Under the pieces are notes generated by a model. That model was given only the letters and a program-made list of their open reading frames with translations. It ran no database searches and was not told the DNA's origin. Made by a program: the position numbers and the translations under genes. This document shows, piece after piece, positions 55,861 through 63,836 of a stretch of DNA of 64,000 nucleotides (its first letter is position 1; every line of letters begins with the position of its first letter). The stretch is from CADEDH01 sp965216205. Lineage in GTDB: Bacteria; Actinomycetota; Acidimicrobiia; Acidimicrobiales; SZUA-35. The stretch covers positions 4,650,001 through 4,714,000 of the forward strand of contig OZ244139.1 in the NCBI GenBank assembly GCA_965216205.1, in the 5' to 3' direction.

Positions 55861-56628
55861 CTACCCGCTCGATCGTTCTGCGTACGCGACCGACCAGAGG
55901 ATCAGCCCGTGCGGTGGGGCGGGTTGCTCGGCGGCGGCGCGGTCGCGGGCGGCCAGCACGTCGGGTACCTCGTCGACCCGTCGCTTGCCCGTGCCGACCG
56001 CGGCGAGGAGACCGACGATGCTCCTGACCATCTGATGGCAGAAGGCGCTGCCGTCGATCTCGAAGCGGAGCAGGTCGCCGGGATCCTGCAGCGACCAGTT
56101 CGCTGACCGGACGCAACGCACGAGCGACACCTCGCGTTCGTCGGTGCGGCGAGGGCGACGGCAGAACGACGAGAAGTCGTGCTCACCGACCAGATGGCCG
56201 GCCCCGGCGTTCATGGCCTCGATCGACAGCGGTTCGGGCACCAACCAGGCCGTCGACGCGAGGAACGGATCGGGCACGCGCCGGTTGAGGATCTGGTAGC
56301 GGTAGCGGCGACCGGTGGCCGAGAACCGGGCGGAGAAGTCGGCGTCGACTTCCGCGATCTCACGCACCACGATCTCGGGACCGAGGGTGGCGTTGATGCC
56401 GCGCTGGATCCGATCGAGGTCGAGGTGGTCGGGGAGCTCCGCCGACAGGACCTGACCCCAGGCGTGCACGCCGGCATCGGTCCGGCCGGACATCACGATC
56501 TCGGGCTCGTGGCCGATCACCCGGCCGAGGAACGCCTGCAGCTCGCCCACGACCGTGCGGACACCCGGGTTCGGGGCGAGCCCTCGGAACCCGGTGCCGT
56601 CATAGGCGACGAGAAGCCTGACGTTCAC
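55861..56628 (-). CDS. truA: tRNA pseudouridine(38-40) synthase
   Basis: A 255-residue TruA that isomerises U38-40 in anticodon arms. It shows RLLVAYDGTGFRGLAPNPGV, the catalytic Asp in SGRTDAGVHAWGQV, FSARFSATGRRYRYQILNR and FCHQMVRSIVGLLAAVGTGK. Start 56628 (MNVRLLVAY) is unambiguous. It follows rplQ across a palindromic repeat, the usual position at the end of the ribosomal gene cluster in actinobacteria. Confidence 0.96.
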   Translation of the reverse strand: MNVRLLVAYDGTGFRGLAPNPGVRTVVGELQAFLGRVIGHEPEIVMSGRTDAGVHAWGQVLSAELPDHLDLDRIQRGINATLGPEIVVREIAEVDADFSARFSATGRRYRYQILNRRVPDPFLASTAWLVPEPLSIEAMNAGAGHLVGEHDFSSFCRRPRRTDEREVSLVRCVRSANWSLQDPGDLLRFEIDGSAFCHQMVRSIVGLLAAVGTGKRRVDEVPDVLAARDRAAAEQPAPPHGLILWSVAYAERSSG

Positions 56629-56636
56629 GGTCGAGC

Positions 56637-56702
56637 GCGCACACCGGTGTCAGACACCCGGCGTGCGGGCCAGCGCGCACGATGTGTCTGGCACCGGTGT
56701 GC
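56637..56702. repeat. Palindromic repeat (family copy C)
   Basis: The left arm 56637-56657 and right arm 56684-56702 pair with one G-T or mismatch position; the right arm is GTGTCTGGCACCGGTGTGC. It fills the gap between truA and rplQ. Unlike copies A and B it lies between co-directional genes, so it may terminate or attenuate transcription out of the ribosomal operon into truA. Confidence 0.8.
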
Positions 56703-56706
56703 GGGT

Positions 56707-57060
56707 CTAGACGAGTTCGATGCGGGCCATAGGGGCGTTGTCGCCCCGGCGGGGGCCGAGCTTGAGCACCCGGGTATAGCCACCGGGTCGGTTCTCGTAG
56801 CGGGGAGCGACGTCTTCGAACAGCTTCGTGGTCATCTCCACGTCGCCGAGGTACGAGAGCACCTGGCGGAAGTTGTGGAGATCGCCCTTGCGGGCCTTGG
56901 TGATGAGCCGCTCGGCCACGGGTCGCATGGCCTTGGCCTTCGCTTCGGTGGTGACGATCCCCTCGGCCGCCACGAGCGACGCAACCAGGTTGGCCATCAT
57001 CAGCTTCTGGTGCTGAGCGGACCCGCCGAACCGGCGGGCCTTCCGTGGACGTCCCGGCAT
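56707..57060 (-). CDS. rplQ: 50S ribosomal protein L17
   Basis: A 117-residue L17 with MPGRPRKARRFGGSAQHQKL, LVASLVAAEGIVTTEAKAKA and the C-terminal GGYTRVLKLGPRRGDNAPMA. It is directly downstream of rpoA (2-bp gap) and is the last ribosomal gene of this operon. Confidence 0.98.
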   Translation of the reverse strand: MPGRPRKARRFGGSAQHQKLMMANLVASLVAAEGIVTTEAKAKAMRPVAERLITKARKGDLHNFRQVLSYLGDVEMTTKLFEDVAPRYENRPGGYTRVLKLGPRRGDNAPMARIELV

Positions 57061-57062
57061 GG

Positions 57063-58004
57063 TCAGCTCCTCCCGCCGCGCAGGGTCAGGCCCCGCTCGT
57101 CGAGCTTGGCGATGACCTCGTCGAGCGACTTCTGGCCGAAGTTCGTGATGGCCAGCAGGTCGTCGTCGGTCTTGGTGAGCAGCTCGCCGATCGTGTTGAC
57201 CTGCGCCCGCTTCAGGCAGTTGCGGGGACGCTCCGACAGGTCGAGGTCCTCGATGGGGAGGTCGAGATCGGGTGAGCCCGACGCGGCGGCCGGCGCTTCA
57301 CCGAGGGTGAGACCCTCCGGCTCCTCGCTCATCTCCTCGACGAGCTGCATGAGCGACCGGAGCGTGGCACCGGCCGACGCCAGCGCATCGCGGGGGGTGA
57401 TCGAACCATCGGTCTCGATCTCGAGGATCAGACGGTCGTAGTCGGTCGACATCTCCACCCTGGTGGGTTCGACGGCGACCGACACCCGGCGGATCGGACT
57501 GAAGATCGCGTCGATGGGGATCACCCCGATCGTGCTGCTCTCCTCCTGGCGGGTCGACGACAGCCAACCCCGACCGCGGCCGACCGTCAGGTCGATCGCG
57601 AGGCGGCCCTTGTCGTTCAGGGTCGCGATGAGCGAATCCGGGTTGAGGATCTCCACCTCCGGCGGGCACGAGATGTCGCCTGCGGTCACCGATCCCGGAC
57701 CCCGGGCGTCGAGGCGGAGCACCACGTCCTCGTCGCTCTCACAGGTGAGCACGACGTCCTTGAGGTTCAGGATCACGTCGGTGACGTCCTCGGTCACACC
57801 GGCGATGGTGTCGAACTCGTGGAGGGCGTCGTCGAAGCGAACCGAGGTGATCGCGGCACCAGGAACCGACGACAGCAGCGTGCGGCGGAGCGAGTTGCCG
57901 AGCGTGTGGCCGAAGCCGTGCTCGAGCGGGCCGACGGCGAACGAGCCTCGCGACGTCTGGCCATCGTCGAGTTGTTCGACCGTGGGACGTTGAATGACCA
58001 ACAT
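57063..58004 (-). CDS. rpoA: DNA-directed RNA polymerase subunit alpha
   Basis: A 313-residue alpha subunit. The N-terminal assembly domain shows FAVGPLEHGFGHTLGNSLRR and VILNLKDVVL, and the C-terminal DNA/activator-binding domain shows IEDLDLSERPRNCLKRAQVN and GQKSLDEVIAKLDERGLTL. ATG 58004 is chosen over TTG 58010 because AAGGA lies 8 bp before it and the family begins MLVIQRP. It lies between rpsD and rplQ. Confidence 0.98.
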   Translation of the reverse strand: MLVIQRPTVEQLDDGQTSRGSFAVGPLEHGFGHTLGNSLRRTLLSSVPGAAITSVRFDDALHEFDTIAGVTEDVTDVILNLKDVVLTCESDEDVVLRLDARGPGSVTAGDISCPPEVEILNPDSLIATLNDKGRLAIDLTVGRGRGWLSSTRQEESSTIGVIPIDAIFSPIRRVSVAVEPTRVEMSTDYDRLILEIETDGSITPRDALASAGATLRSLMQLVEEMSEEPEGLTLGEAPAAASGSPDLDLPIEDLDLSERPRNCLKRAQVNTIGELLTKTDDDLLAITNFGQKSLDEVIAKLDERGLTLRGGRS

Positions 58005-58087
58005 GGGCAATTCCTTGGGTTCTGACCGGTGGGGTGTTGGGGAGGAGCTGGAAGCTGGACGGCTGATCGACGACGTCGGTCAGCCGG

Positions 58088-58705
58088 CTACTTGCTGTAG
58101 AGCTCCACGATGAGTTGCTCGCGGATCGGCACGTCGATCTGCTCGCGGATCGGCTCGGCGTACACGGTGACCTTGAAGTCGTCCTCCCGGTCGAGCCAGG
58201 CCGGCGGGGTGCGATCGAGCACATCCGCATTCCACTGGATGATCGGGTTGGTCTTGGTCTTCTCGCGGATCTCGATCACATCGCCCTTGCGCACCCGGTA
58301 CGACGGGACGTCGACCCGCTTGCCGTTCACGTTCACGTGACCGTGGGACACGAACTGGCGGGCCTGGGGCCTGGTGGCGGCCCAGCCCGTGCGGTAGATG
58401 ACGTTGTCGAGCCGGAGCTCGAGGAACTTCAGCATGTTCTCGCCGGTGACGCCCTTCTTGCGGGACGCCTCCTCATAGACCCGGCGGAACTGCCGCTCGT
58501 TGAGACCGTAGGTGAAGCGGGCCTTCTGCTTCTCCTGCAGCTCGTGGAGATACTCGGTGTTCTGGTTGCCGCGACGTCGGGTGCGGCCGTGGATGCCCGG
58601 TGGGTAGGGGCGCTTCTCGAGCGCCTGGGCCTCGCCTCGGGTGCCGAAGATGTTGGTGCCGAGCCGGCGGGAGACGCGGGCGCGGGGACCGGTGTAGCGA
58701 GACAT
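58088..58705 (-). CDS. rpsD: 30S ribosomal protein S4
   Basis: A 205-residue S4 starting MSRYTGPRARVSRRLGTNIF, with RPYPPGIHGRTRRRGNQNTEY and the S4 RNA-binding domain FVSHGHVNVNGKRVDVPSYR. The N-terminus lacks the zinc-binding cysteines of the C+ form. ATG 58705 has a GGAGGG site; the rpsK stop overlaps it by one base (TGATG). Confidence 0.98.
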   Translation of the reverse strand: MSRYTGPRARVSRRLGTNIFGTRGEAQALEKRPYPPGIHGRTRRRGNQNTEYLHELQEKQKARFTYGLNERQFRRVYEEASRKKGVTGENMLKFLELRLDNVIYRTGWAATRPQARQFVSHGHVNVNGKRVDVPSYRVRKGDVIEIREKTKTNPIIQWNADVLDRTPPAWLDREDDFKVTVYAEPIREQIDVPIREQLIVELYSK

Positions 58706-59103
58706 CAGACCCTCCGTCGCTTCGGTGGCCGGCAGCCGTTGTGCGGTACCGGGGTGACGTCCTTGATGCCGGTCACCTCGATGCCGGCGTTCTGGATCGA
58801 GCGGATCGCGGTCTCGCGGCCCGAACCGGGGCCCTTCACCTGCACGTCGACCTTGCGGACGCCGTGGTCCATCGCCCGCCGAGCGGCGACCTCGGCCGCC
58901 TGCTGAGCGGCGTACGGGGTGGACTTGCGGGAACCGGTGAACCCGACGTTGCCGGCCGAGGCCCACGACAGGATGTTCCCCTCCTGGTCGGAGATGGCGA
59001 TGATCGTGTTGTTGAAGCTCGACTTGATGTGCGCCACGCCGTGGGTGACGTTCTTGCGCTCTCGTCTGCGGGGACGACGGCCCCCGGGGCTTGGCTTGGC
59101 CAT
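58705..59103 (-). CDS. rpsK: 30S ribosomal protein S11
   Basis: A 132-residue S11 with a basic N-terminal extension (GGRRPRRRERKNVTHGVAHI), SSFNNTIIAISDQEGNILSW, AGNVGFTGSRKSTPYAAQQA and the C-terminal VTPVPHNGCRPPKRRRV. It is part of rpsM-rpsK-rpsD. Confidence 0.98.
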   Translation of the reverse strand: MAKPSPGGRRPRRRERKNVTHGVAHIKSSFNNTIIAISDQEGNILSWASAGNVGFTGSRKSTPYAAQQAAEVAARRAMDHGVRKVDVQVKGPGSGRETAIRSIQNAGIEVTGIKDVTPVPHNGCRPPKRRRV

Positions 59104-59134
59104 GACTACTCGCTGACTCCCACTCGGTGATGAC

Positions 59135-59512
59135 TCACTTGGTCACCTTCTTCTTGCCGGCAACGGTCTTCTTCGGGCCCTTTCGGGTCCGTGCGTTGGT
59201 CTGGGTGCGCTGCCCTCGGACCGGCAGGCCCTTGCGGTGACGGATGCCCTGGTGGCACCCGATCTCCATCTTGCGCTTGATGTCCTGAGAGACCTCTCGC
59301 CGGAGGTCACCCTCGGTCTTGATGTTGGTGTCGATCCAGGCCCGGATCCGCATCACCTCGTCATCGGTGAGGTCCTTGACCCGGGTGTTGGCGTCGACGC
59401 CGGTGGCGTCGGCGATCGTCTGGGCGGTGGACGTACCGACCCCGTAGACGTAGGTCAACGAGACTTCGAGTCTCTTGTCTCGGGGGATGTCGACGCCGGC
59501 GATACGTGCCAT
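59135..59512 (-). CDS. rpsM: 30S ribosomal protein S13
   Basis: A 125-residue S13 starting MARIAGVDIPRDKRLEVSLT, with YVYGVGTSTAQTI, a central GCHQGIRHRKGLPVRGQRT and the basic tail PKKTVAGKKKVTK. It follows rpmJ by 4 bp. Confidence 0.98.
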   Translation of the reverse strand: MARIAGVDIPRDKRLEVSLTYVYGVGTSTAQTIADATGVDANTRVKDLTDDEVMRIRAWIDTNIKTEGDLRREVSQDIKRKMEIGCHQGIRHRKGLPVRGQRTQTNARTRKGPKKTVAGKKKVTK

Positions 59513-59516
59513 GGAT

Positions 59517-59630
59517 TCAGCCTTGCCTTTGCTTGTGACGCGGGTTCTCGCAGATGACCATGATCCGCCGGTGCCGGCGGATCACCTTGCACTTCTCACA
59601 CATCGGTTTGACGCTCGGACGGACCTTCAT
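59517..59630 (-). CDS. rpmJ: 50S ribosomal protein L36
   Basis: A 37-residue protein encoded between infA and rpsM: MKVRPSVKPMCEKCKVIRRH followed by RRIMVICENPRHKQRQG. It carries the CxxC-Cx4H zinc set (Cys11, Cys14, Cys27, His32), i.e. the C+ form of L36. ATG 59630 is the only start; the frame is short but fully conserved and in its standard operon place. Confidence 0.96.
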   Translation of the reverse strand: MKVRPSVKPMCEKCKVIRRHRRIMVICENPRHKQRQG

Positions 59631-59701
59631 CGGTGTTCCTGTACAGGGGTTGAGAGCCGGCAGACCGGCTCGACGGGTAGAACCAGCGCGGTGCTGCGTG
59701 G

Positions 59702-59926
59702 TTACTTGTAGCGGTAGGTGATTCGACCGCGGGTCAGGTCGTAGGGGGTGAGCTCGACCTGTACTCGATCACCGGGCAGGATTCGGATGTAGTGGCGCCG
59801 CATCTTCCCGGAGATGTGACCCAGTACGGTGTGGCCGTTTTCGAGTTCGACCCGAAACATTGCATTGGGCAGTGACTCGACTACGGTGCCTTCGAGCACG
59901 ATCGCATCTTCTTTGTGCTTTGGCAG
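59702..59926 (-). CDS. infA: Translation initiation factor IF-1, apparent CTG start
   Basis: IF-1 binds the ribosomal A site and supports IF-2/IF-3 during initiation. The conserved OB-fold is complete: IVLEGTVVESLPNAMFRVEL, GHTVLGHISGKMRRHYIRIL and the C-terminal YDLTRGRITYRYK. In this frame no ATG, GTG or TTG exists near the expected N-terminus. A strong GGAGG (59933-59937) lies 6 bp before a CTG codon at 59924-59926, giving 74 residues starting MPKHKEDA. The next in-frame ATG is about 23 codons upstream, beyond the ribosome-binding site. A CTG start is therefore the best reading, unless a base is misread. Confidence 0.9.
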   Translation of the reverse strand: MPKHKEDAIVLEGTVVESLPNAMFRVELENGHTVLGHISGKMRRHYIRILPGDRVQVELTPYDLTRGRITYRYK

Positions 59927-60094
59927 AACAATCCTCCATGACCCGGGGGGTGAACGAACCTCTCCAGGAGGTCTGGTCGCGACGACGGCCCCCATGGAAA
60001 GAACCAACGTTCAAGCCTAGCGGCTCCGGCGCGGAGCGCCTCGCTTGGATGTAGGGGAAACCACGCTGGTTGGGGCCACTTGCGGCCCGTTTCG

Positions 60095-60688
60095 CTACCC
60101 TCCGGCCTCCGTCGCTCGTTCGTCGAGTCGACCGTCGACGGCGTCGAACAGCCGCTCGGTGACCTCGTCCTCGGTCCCGAGGCCGTCCACGGTCACCAGC
60201 AGGTCGCGCGCCGTGAACCAGTCGAGCACCGGCCTGGTCTCCTGCTCGTACAAGGCCAGCCGCTTCTCGATCGCCTCGTCGGTGTCGTCGGTGCGGCCGC
60301 GGGCCTTCATGCGGGCCGTGACCTCGTCGAGCGGCACGTCGAGCACGATCGCGGCGTGGAGACCATCGGCATCGAGCGCTTCGAACAGGCCCTCGGCCTG
60401 GTCGACGGTTCGGGGAAAGCCGTCGAGCACGAAGCCGGCGCCCGCGGCGTCGTCCTCGGCGATCCGGTTCTGGGCGACCGGGATCATGATGTCGTCGCCG
60501 ACGAGCCCGCCGGCGTCCATGATCTCACCGGCCTTCCGGCCCAGTTCGCTGTCGGCGGCTCGCTCAGCTCGCAGCATGTCGCCGGTGCTGATGTGGACCA
60601 CGCCGTAGCGCTCGACCAGGCGAGCGCACTGCGTGCCCTTGCCGGATCCCTGACGTCCGAAGATGACGAGACGGATTGGTTGTCCCAT
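60095..60688 (-). CDS. adk: Adenylate kinase
   Basis: A 197-residue kinase that interconverts ATP+AMP and 2 ADP. The P-loop is FGRQGSGKGTQ, with the AMP-binding STGDMLRAE, FVLDGFPRTVDQAEGL and a short lid without zinc cysteines (RGRTDDTDEAIEKRL), as in other actinobacterial Adk. It lies between secY and infA. The methionine aminopeptidase gene that often sits between adk and infA is absent; the 168 bp from 59927 to 60094 hold no gene. Confidence 0.97.
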   Translation of the reverse strand: MGQPIRLVIFGRQGSGKGTQCARLVERYGVVHISTGDMLRAERAADSELGRKAGEIMDAGGLVGDDIMIPVAQNRIAEDDAAGAGFVLDGFPRTVDQAEGLFEALDADGLHAAIVLDVPLDEVTARMKARGRTDDTDEAIEKRLALYEQETRPVLDWFTARDLLVTVDGLGTEDEVTERLFDAVDGRLDERATEAGG

Positions 60689-60772
60689 GGAAGTGATGTG
60701 CCCTTACTCAGGAATTGCCGTTCGAAAAGTGACTGCTCGCCGGGTGCTTCTGCCCGGGATCGACCGCTGGGC

Positions 60773-62116
60773 CTACTTGAGGAAGCCGTCGTAGTTCCGC
60801 GCCATGAGCTGGCTGTTGATCTGCTTCATGGTCTCCAACGAGACGCCGACGCCGATCAGGATCGACACGCCGGAGAAGCCCACCAGGCTCGCCGCGTTGT
60901 TGCTGCCGGATCCGAGGAGCCGGGCCAGCGCCGCCGACGGGATCAACGCCACGAGGGCGAGGAAGAGGGCGCCGGGCAGGGTGATCCGGTTGAGGATCTT
61001 GCCCAGATGGCGCTCGGTCTGCGGCCCCGGCCGGATGCCGGGGATGAAGCCGCCCGACTTGCGGAGCTCGTCGGCCCGACGGGCGGGGTCGAACGCGATC
61101 GCGTTGTAGAAGTACGCGAACCCGACGATCAGCGCGCCGAACACGAGGATGTAGCCGAGGTTGTCGGGCTGGAACAGGTTGCTGCTGATGAAGTTCCGGA
61201 CGTCGTCGCCCCAGTTCGGGTTGTTCGGGTCCTCGCTCACCGGGAGGACGTTGGCGATCAGCGACGGCAATTGGAGCAGCGAGCTGGCGAAGATGACCGG
61301 AATCACACCGGCCTGATTCACCTTCAGCGGAATGTAGGTGTTGTTGCCGCCGTACTGACGGCGACCGACCACCCGCTTGGCGAAGTTCACCGGAATGCGG
61401 CGCTGCCCCTGCTCCACGAACACGATGCCGGCGCACAGGATGACGAGCAGGAAGAGCGACACGATGAGCCAGGCGACGCCGGAGATGGCGTTGATCCGGA
61501 TGCCGAGCGCCGGAAGGCCGGCGACCACCGAGGCGAAGATGATCATCGACATCCCGTTGCCGATGCCCTTCTGGGTGATGAGCTCGCCCATCCACATGAC
61601 GATCGCCGTGCCGACCACCATCGTGGTGACGGCGAGGATCACCTTCCCGGGTGACGAGTCGGGGAAGAGACCGACGTCGACCCCGAAGAACGCCTCCGGG
61701 TTCCTGCCCACGATGAACACGATGCCGGTGCTCTGCACCAGGGCCAGCACGATCGTGATGTAGCGGGTCCACTGGGTGATCTTGCGCTGGCCGATCGCCC
61801 CCTGCGACTGCCACTCCTCGAGCTTCGGCACCGCCACGGTGAGGATCTGGATGATGATCGACGCCGTGATGTAGGGCAGGATCCCGAGCGAGAACAGCGA
61901 GAGCGACGCGAGCCCGCCGCCGGTGAACAGGTTCAGGTACCCGAAGATCCCGCCAGAGGTCTCGTCGGCCTGGGCCCGGAGCTGCTCGATCGCGGTGAGG
62001 CTCACGCCCGGAGCGGGGATCTGCACCCCCAACCGGTAGATCACGATGATGAAGATCGTGAACAGGATCTTGTTGCGCAGTTCCGGCGACTGGATGATGT
62101 TCCGGAGAGTCGACAT
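60773..62116 (-). CDS. secY: Preprotein translocase subunit SecY
   Basis: A 447-residue channel protein of the Sec translocon with ten predicted membrane helices. It shows ILFTIFIIVIYRLGVQIPAPG (first helix), ITQKGIGNGMSMIIFASVV, EQGQRRIPVNFAKRVVGR, YGGNNTYIPLKVNQAGVIPV and the C-terminal SQLMARNYDGFLK. It is downstream of rplO and upstream of adk, the standard spc operon order. Confidence 0.97.
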   Translation of the reverse strand: MSTLRNIIQSPELRNKILFTIFIIVIYRLGVQIPAPGVSLTAIEQLRAQADETSGGIFGYLNLFTGGGLASLSLFSLGILPYITASIIIQILTVAVPKLEEWQSQGAIGQRKITQWTRYITIVLALVQSTGIVFIVGRNPEAFFGVDVGLFPDSSPGKVILAVTTMVVGTAIVMWMGELITQKGIGNGMSMIIFASVVAGLPALGIRINAISGVAWLIVSLFLLVILCAGIVFVEQGQRRIPVNFAKRVVGRRQYGGNNTYIPLKVNQAGVIPVIFASSLLQLPSLIANVLPVSEDPNNPNWGDDVRNFISSNLFQPDNLGYILVFGALIVGFAYFYNAIAFDPARRADELRKSGGFIPGIRPGPQTERHLGKILNRITLPGALFLALVALIPSAALARLLGSGSNNAASLVGFSGVSILIGVGVSLETMKQINSQLMARNYDGFLK

Positions 62117-62156
62117 CGTTAGCTCCCAACCCCGACGGGCGGCGGTCGGCGGGTGA

Positions 62157-62642
62157 TCAGCGGTTCGTCAGCGCGTTGCCGTTGGCCGCGGGGCGGACCT
62201 TGAACGGAAGCGGCAGCTTCTCGACGGTACCACCAGCACCGGTGATGGCAGCCTCGGCGCTCTTCGAGAAGGCGTGGGCCGAGACCTTGATCGGCTCGGA
62301 GACCTCACCCCGGCCCAGGATCTTGACCAGCGCACCCTTGCCGACCAGGCCCCGCGACAGCAGGATCTCGGGGGTCACCTCGGTGAGGCCGGCCTCCGCG
62401 ATGGTGTCGAGGTTGATCGCCTGGTACTCGACCCGGAACGGGTTGTTGAAGCCACGGAGCTTCGGCATCCGCTGCTGCAGTGGGAGCTGTCCACCCTCGA
62501 AGCCGATCGGGATCGTGCCCCGAGCCCGCTGACCCTTGGTGCCGCGACCGGCTGTCTTGCCGCCCTTGCCGCCGATACCGCGCCCGACGCGCTTCGCCCG
62601 CTTCCGGGAGCCCTCGGCCGGTTTCAGGTCGTGAATCTTCAT
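62157..62642 (-). CDS. rplO: 50S ribosomal protein L15
   Basis: A 161-residue L15 starting MKIHDLKPAEGSRKRAKRVG, with the Gly-rich GRGIGGKGGKTAGRGTKGQR and the C-terminal VKVSAHAFSKSAEAAI-type globular part. It is transcribed between rpmD and secY. Confidence 0.97.
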   Translation of the reverse strand: MKIHDLKPAEGSRKRAKRVGRGIGGKGGKTAGRGTKGQRARGTIPIGFEGGQLPLQQRMPKLRGFNNPFRVEYQAINLDTIAEAGLTEVTPEILLSRGLVGKGALVKILGRGEVSEPIKVSAHAFSKSAEAAITGAGGTVEKLPLPFKVRPAANGNALTNR

Positions 62643-62662
62643 GATCTGCCTCTACTTCGCAA

Positions 62663-62881
62663 TCAGCTGTCGGTGCCGGCGTCGGCGGCCTCAGCCGTGG
62701 CCGCCCGCACCTCGACCAGGTGCGGGACGCGGGCGATGATGCCCCGGATCTCGGGCCGGTCGGGAAGGGTGTTGGACTTGCCGATGCGGCCGAGCCCGAG
62801 CGCCCGCAGGCAGCCGCGCTGCTTCGGCTTGGTGCCGATCGCCGATCGGGTCTGGGTGACGACGATGGTCGCTTCGGCCAT
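62663..62881 (-). CDS. rpmD: 50S ribosomal protein L30
   Basis: A 72-residue L30 with IVVTQTRSAIGTKPKQRGCL and RALGLGRIGKSNTLPDRPEI. It has a short Ala-rich C-terminal extension beyond the usual 60 residues. It lies between rpsE and rplO. Confidence 0.96.
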   Translation of the reverse strand: MAEATIVVTQTRSAIGTKPKQRGCLRALGLGRIGKSNTLPDRPEIRGIIARVPHLVEVRAATAEAADAGTDS

Positions 62882-62885
62882 CGGA

Positions 62886-63461
62886 CTACTCCTGTCCGGC
62901 GTCGGCGCCGGCGGTCGCCATGCGCTGACGTTCGTTGTAGGCGTCGAGCATGCCCTTCGGGGTGAACTCGCTCGCGTCGAGGCCCCGGAGCCGGGCGATC
63001 TCGTCGGGTCGCTTCAGGCCGCGGAGGGCGTTGATCGTGGCCCGGGCCACGTTGATCTGGTTGGCCGAACCGAGCGACTTGCAGAGCACGTCGCTGATGC
63101 CGGCCTCCTCCAGGATGGCTCGGGCGGCACCGCCGGCGATGACCCCGGTACCGGGCGCAGCCGGCTTCAGGAGCACCTGGCCGGCACCCTGCTCACCGAT
63201 GATGGGGTGGGTGATCGTGCCGCCGGCCATCGGCACGTCGAACATGAGACGGCGAGCCTCCTCGGTGCCCTTCTGGATGGCGAGGGGCACCTCCTTGGCC
63301 TTGCCGTAGCCGAGGCCGACCCGGCCGTTGCCGTCGCCGAGGACGACGAGGGCGGTGAACGCGAAGCGGCGCCCGCCCTTCACCACCTTGGCGACCCGGT
63401 TGATGGTGATGACCCGCGATTCGCGGCCATCTCCACGGTCGTTGCGATCATTGGCAGCCAT
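62886..63461 (-). CDS. rpsE: 30S ribosomal protein S5
   Basis: A 191-residue S5 with ESRVITINRVAKVVKGGRRF, VVLGDGNGRVGLGYGKAKEV and GTGVIAGGAARAILEEAGIS. Both the N-terminal RNA-binding double-stranded fold and the C-terminal domain are complete. It lies between rplR and rpmD. Confidence 0.97.
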   Translation of the reverse strand: MAANDRNDRGDGRESRVITINRVAKVVKGGRRFAFTALVVLGDGNGRVGLGYGKAKEVPLAIQKGTEEARRLMFDVPMAGGTITHPIIGEQGAGQVLLKPAAPGTGVIAGGAARAILEEAGISDVLCKSLGSANQINVARATINALRGLKRPDEIARLRGLDASEFTPKGMLDAYNERQRMATAGADAGQE

Positions 63462-63467
63462 ATGTAC

Positions 63468-63836
63468 CTAGAACTCCAGTCCTGCGGATCGGGCGGCGTC
63501 GGCCAGCGCGGCCACCCGCCCGTGATAGCGGTAACCGCCCCGGTCGAACACGACCGGACCCACGCCGGCGGCCTTGGCCCGCTCGCCCACGAGGGTCCCG
63601 ACCGTCGAGGCGGCGGCGACGTTGCCGGTGTTGCCACCGCCGCGAACGTCGGCCTCGTACGAGGATGCAGCGGCCAACGTCCGGCCGGTGGTGTCGTCGA
63701 TGACCTGGGCGCTGATGTGCTTGTTGGAGCGGAACACGGCAAGCCGTGGTCGGGCGGGCGTGCCGACGACCTTCTTGCGTACCCGGCGCTGCCGACGACG
63801 TCGGAGGGCGTGGCGGGAATCGGTCTTGGACGCCAT
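63468..63836 (-). CDS. rplR: 50S ribosomal protein L18
   Basis: A 122-residue L18 (5S rRNA binding) with RRRRQRRVRKKVVGTPARPR, LAVFRSNKHISAQVIDDTTG and the C-terminal FDRGGYRYHGRVAALADAAR. ATG 63836 is chosen; GTG 63839 directly before it is an alternative. The rplF stop (63836-63838) overlaps this start. Confidence 0.96.
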   Translation of the reverse strand: MASKTDSRHALRRRRQRRVRKKVVGTPARPRLAVFRSNKHISAQVIDDTTGRTLAAASSYEADVRGGGNTGNVAAASTVGTLVGERAKAAGVGPVVFDRGGYRYHGRVAALADAARSAGLEF

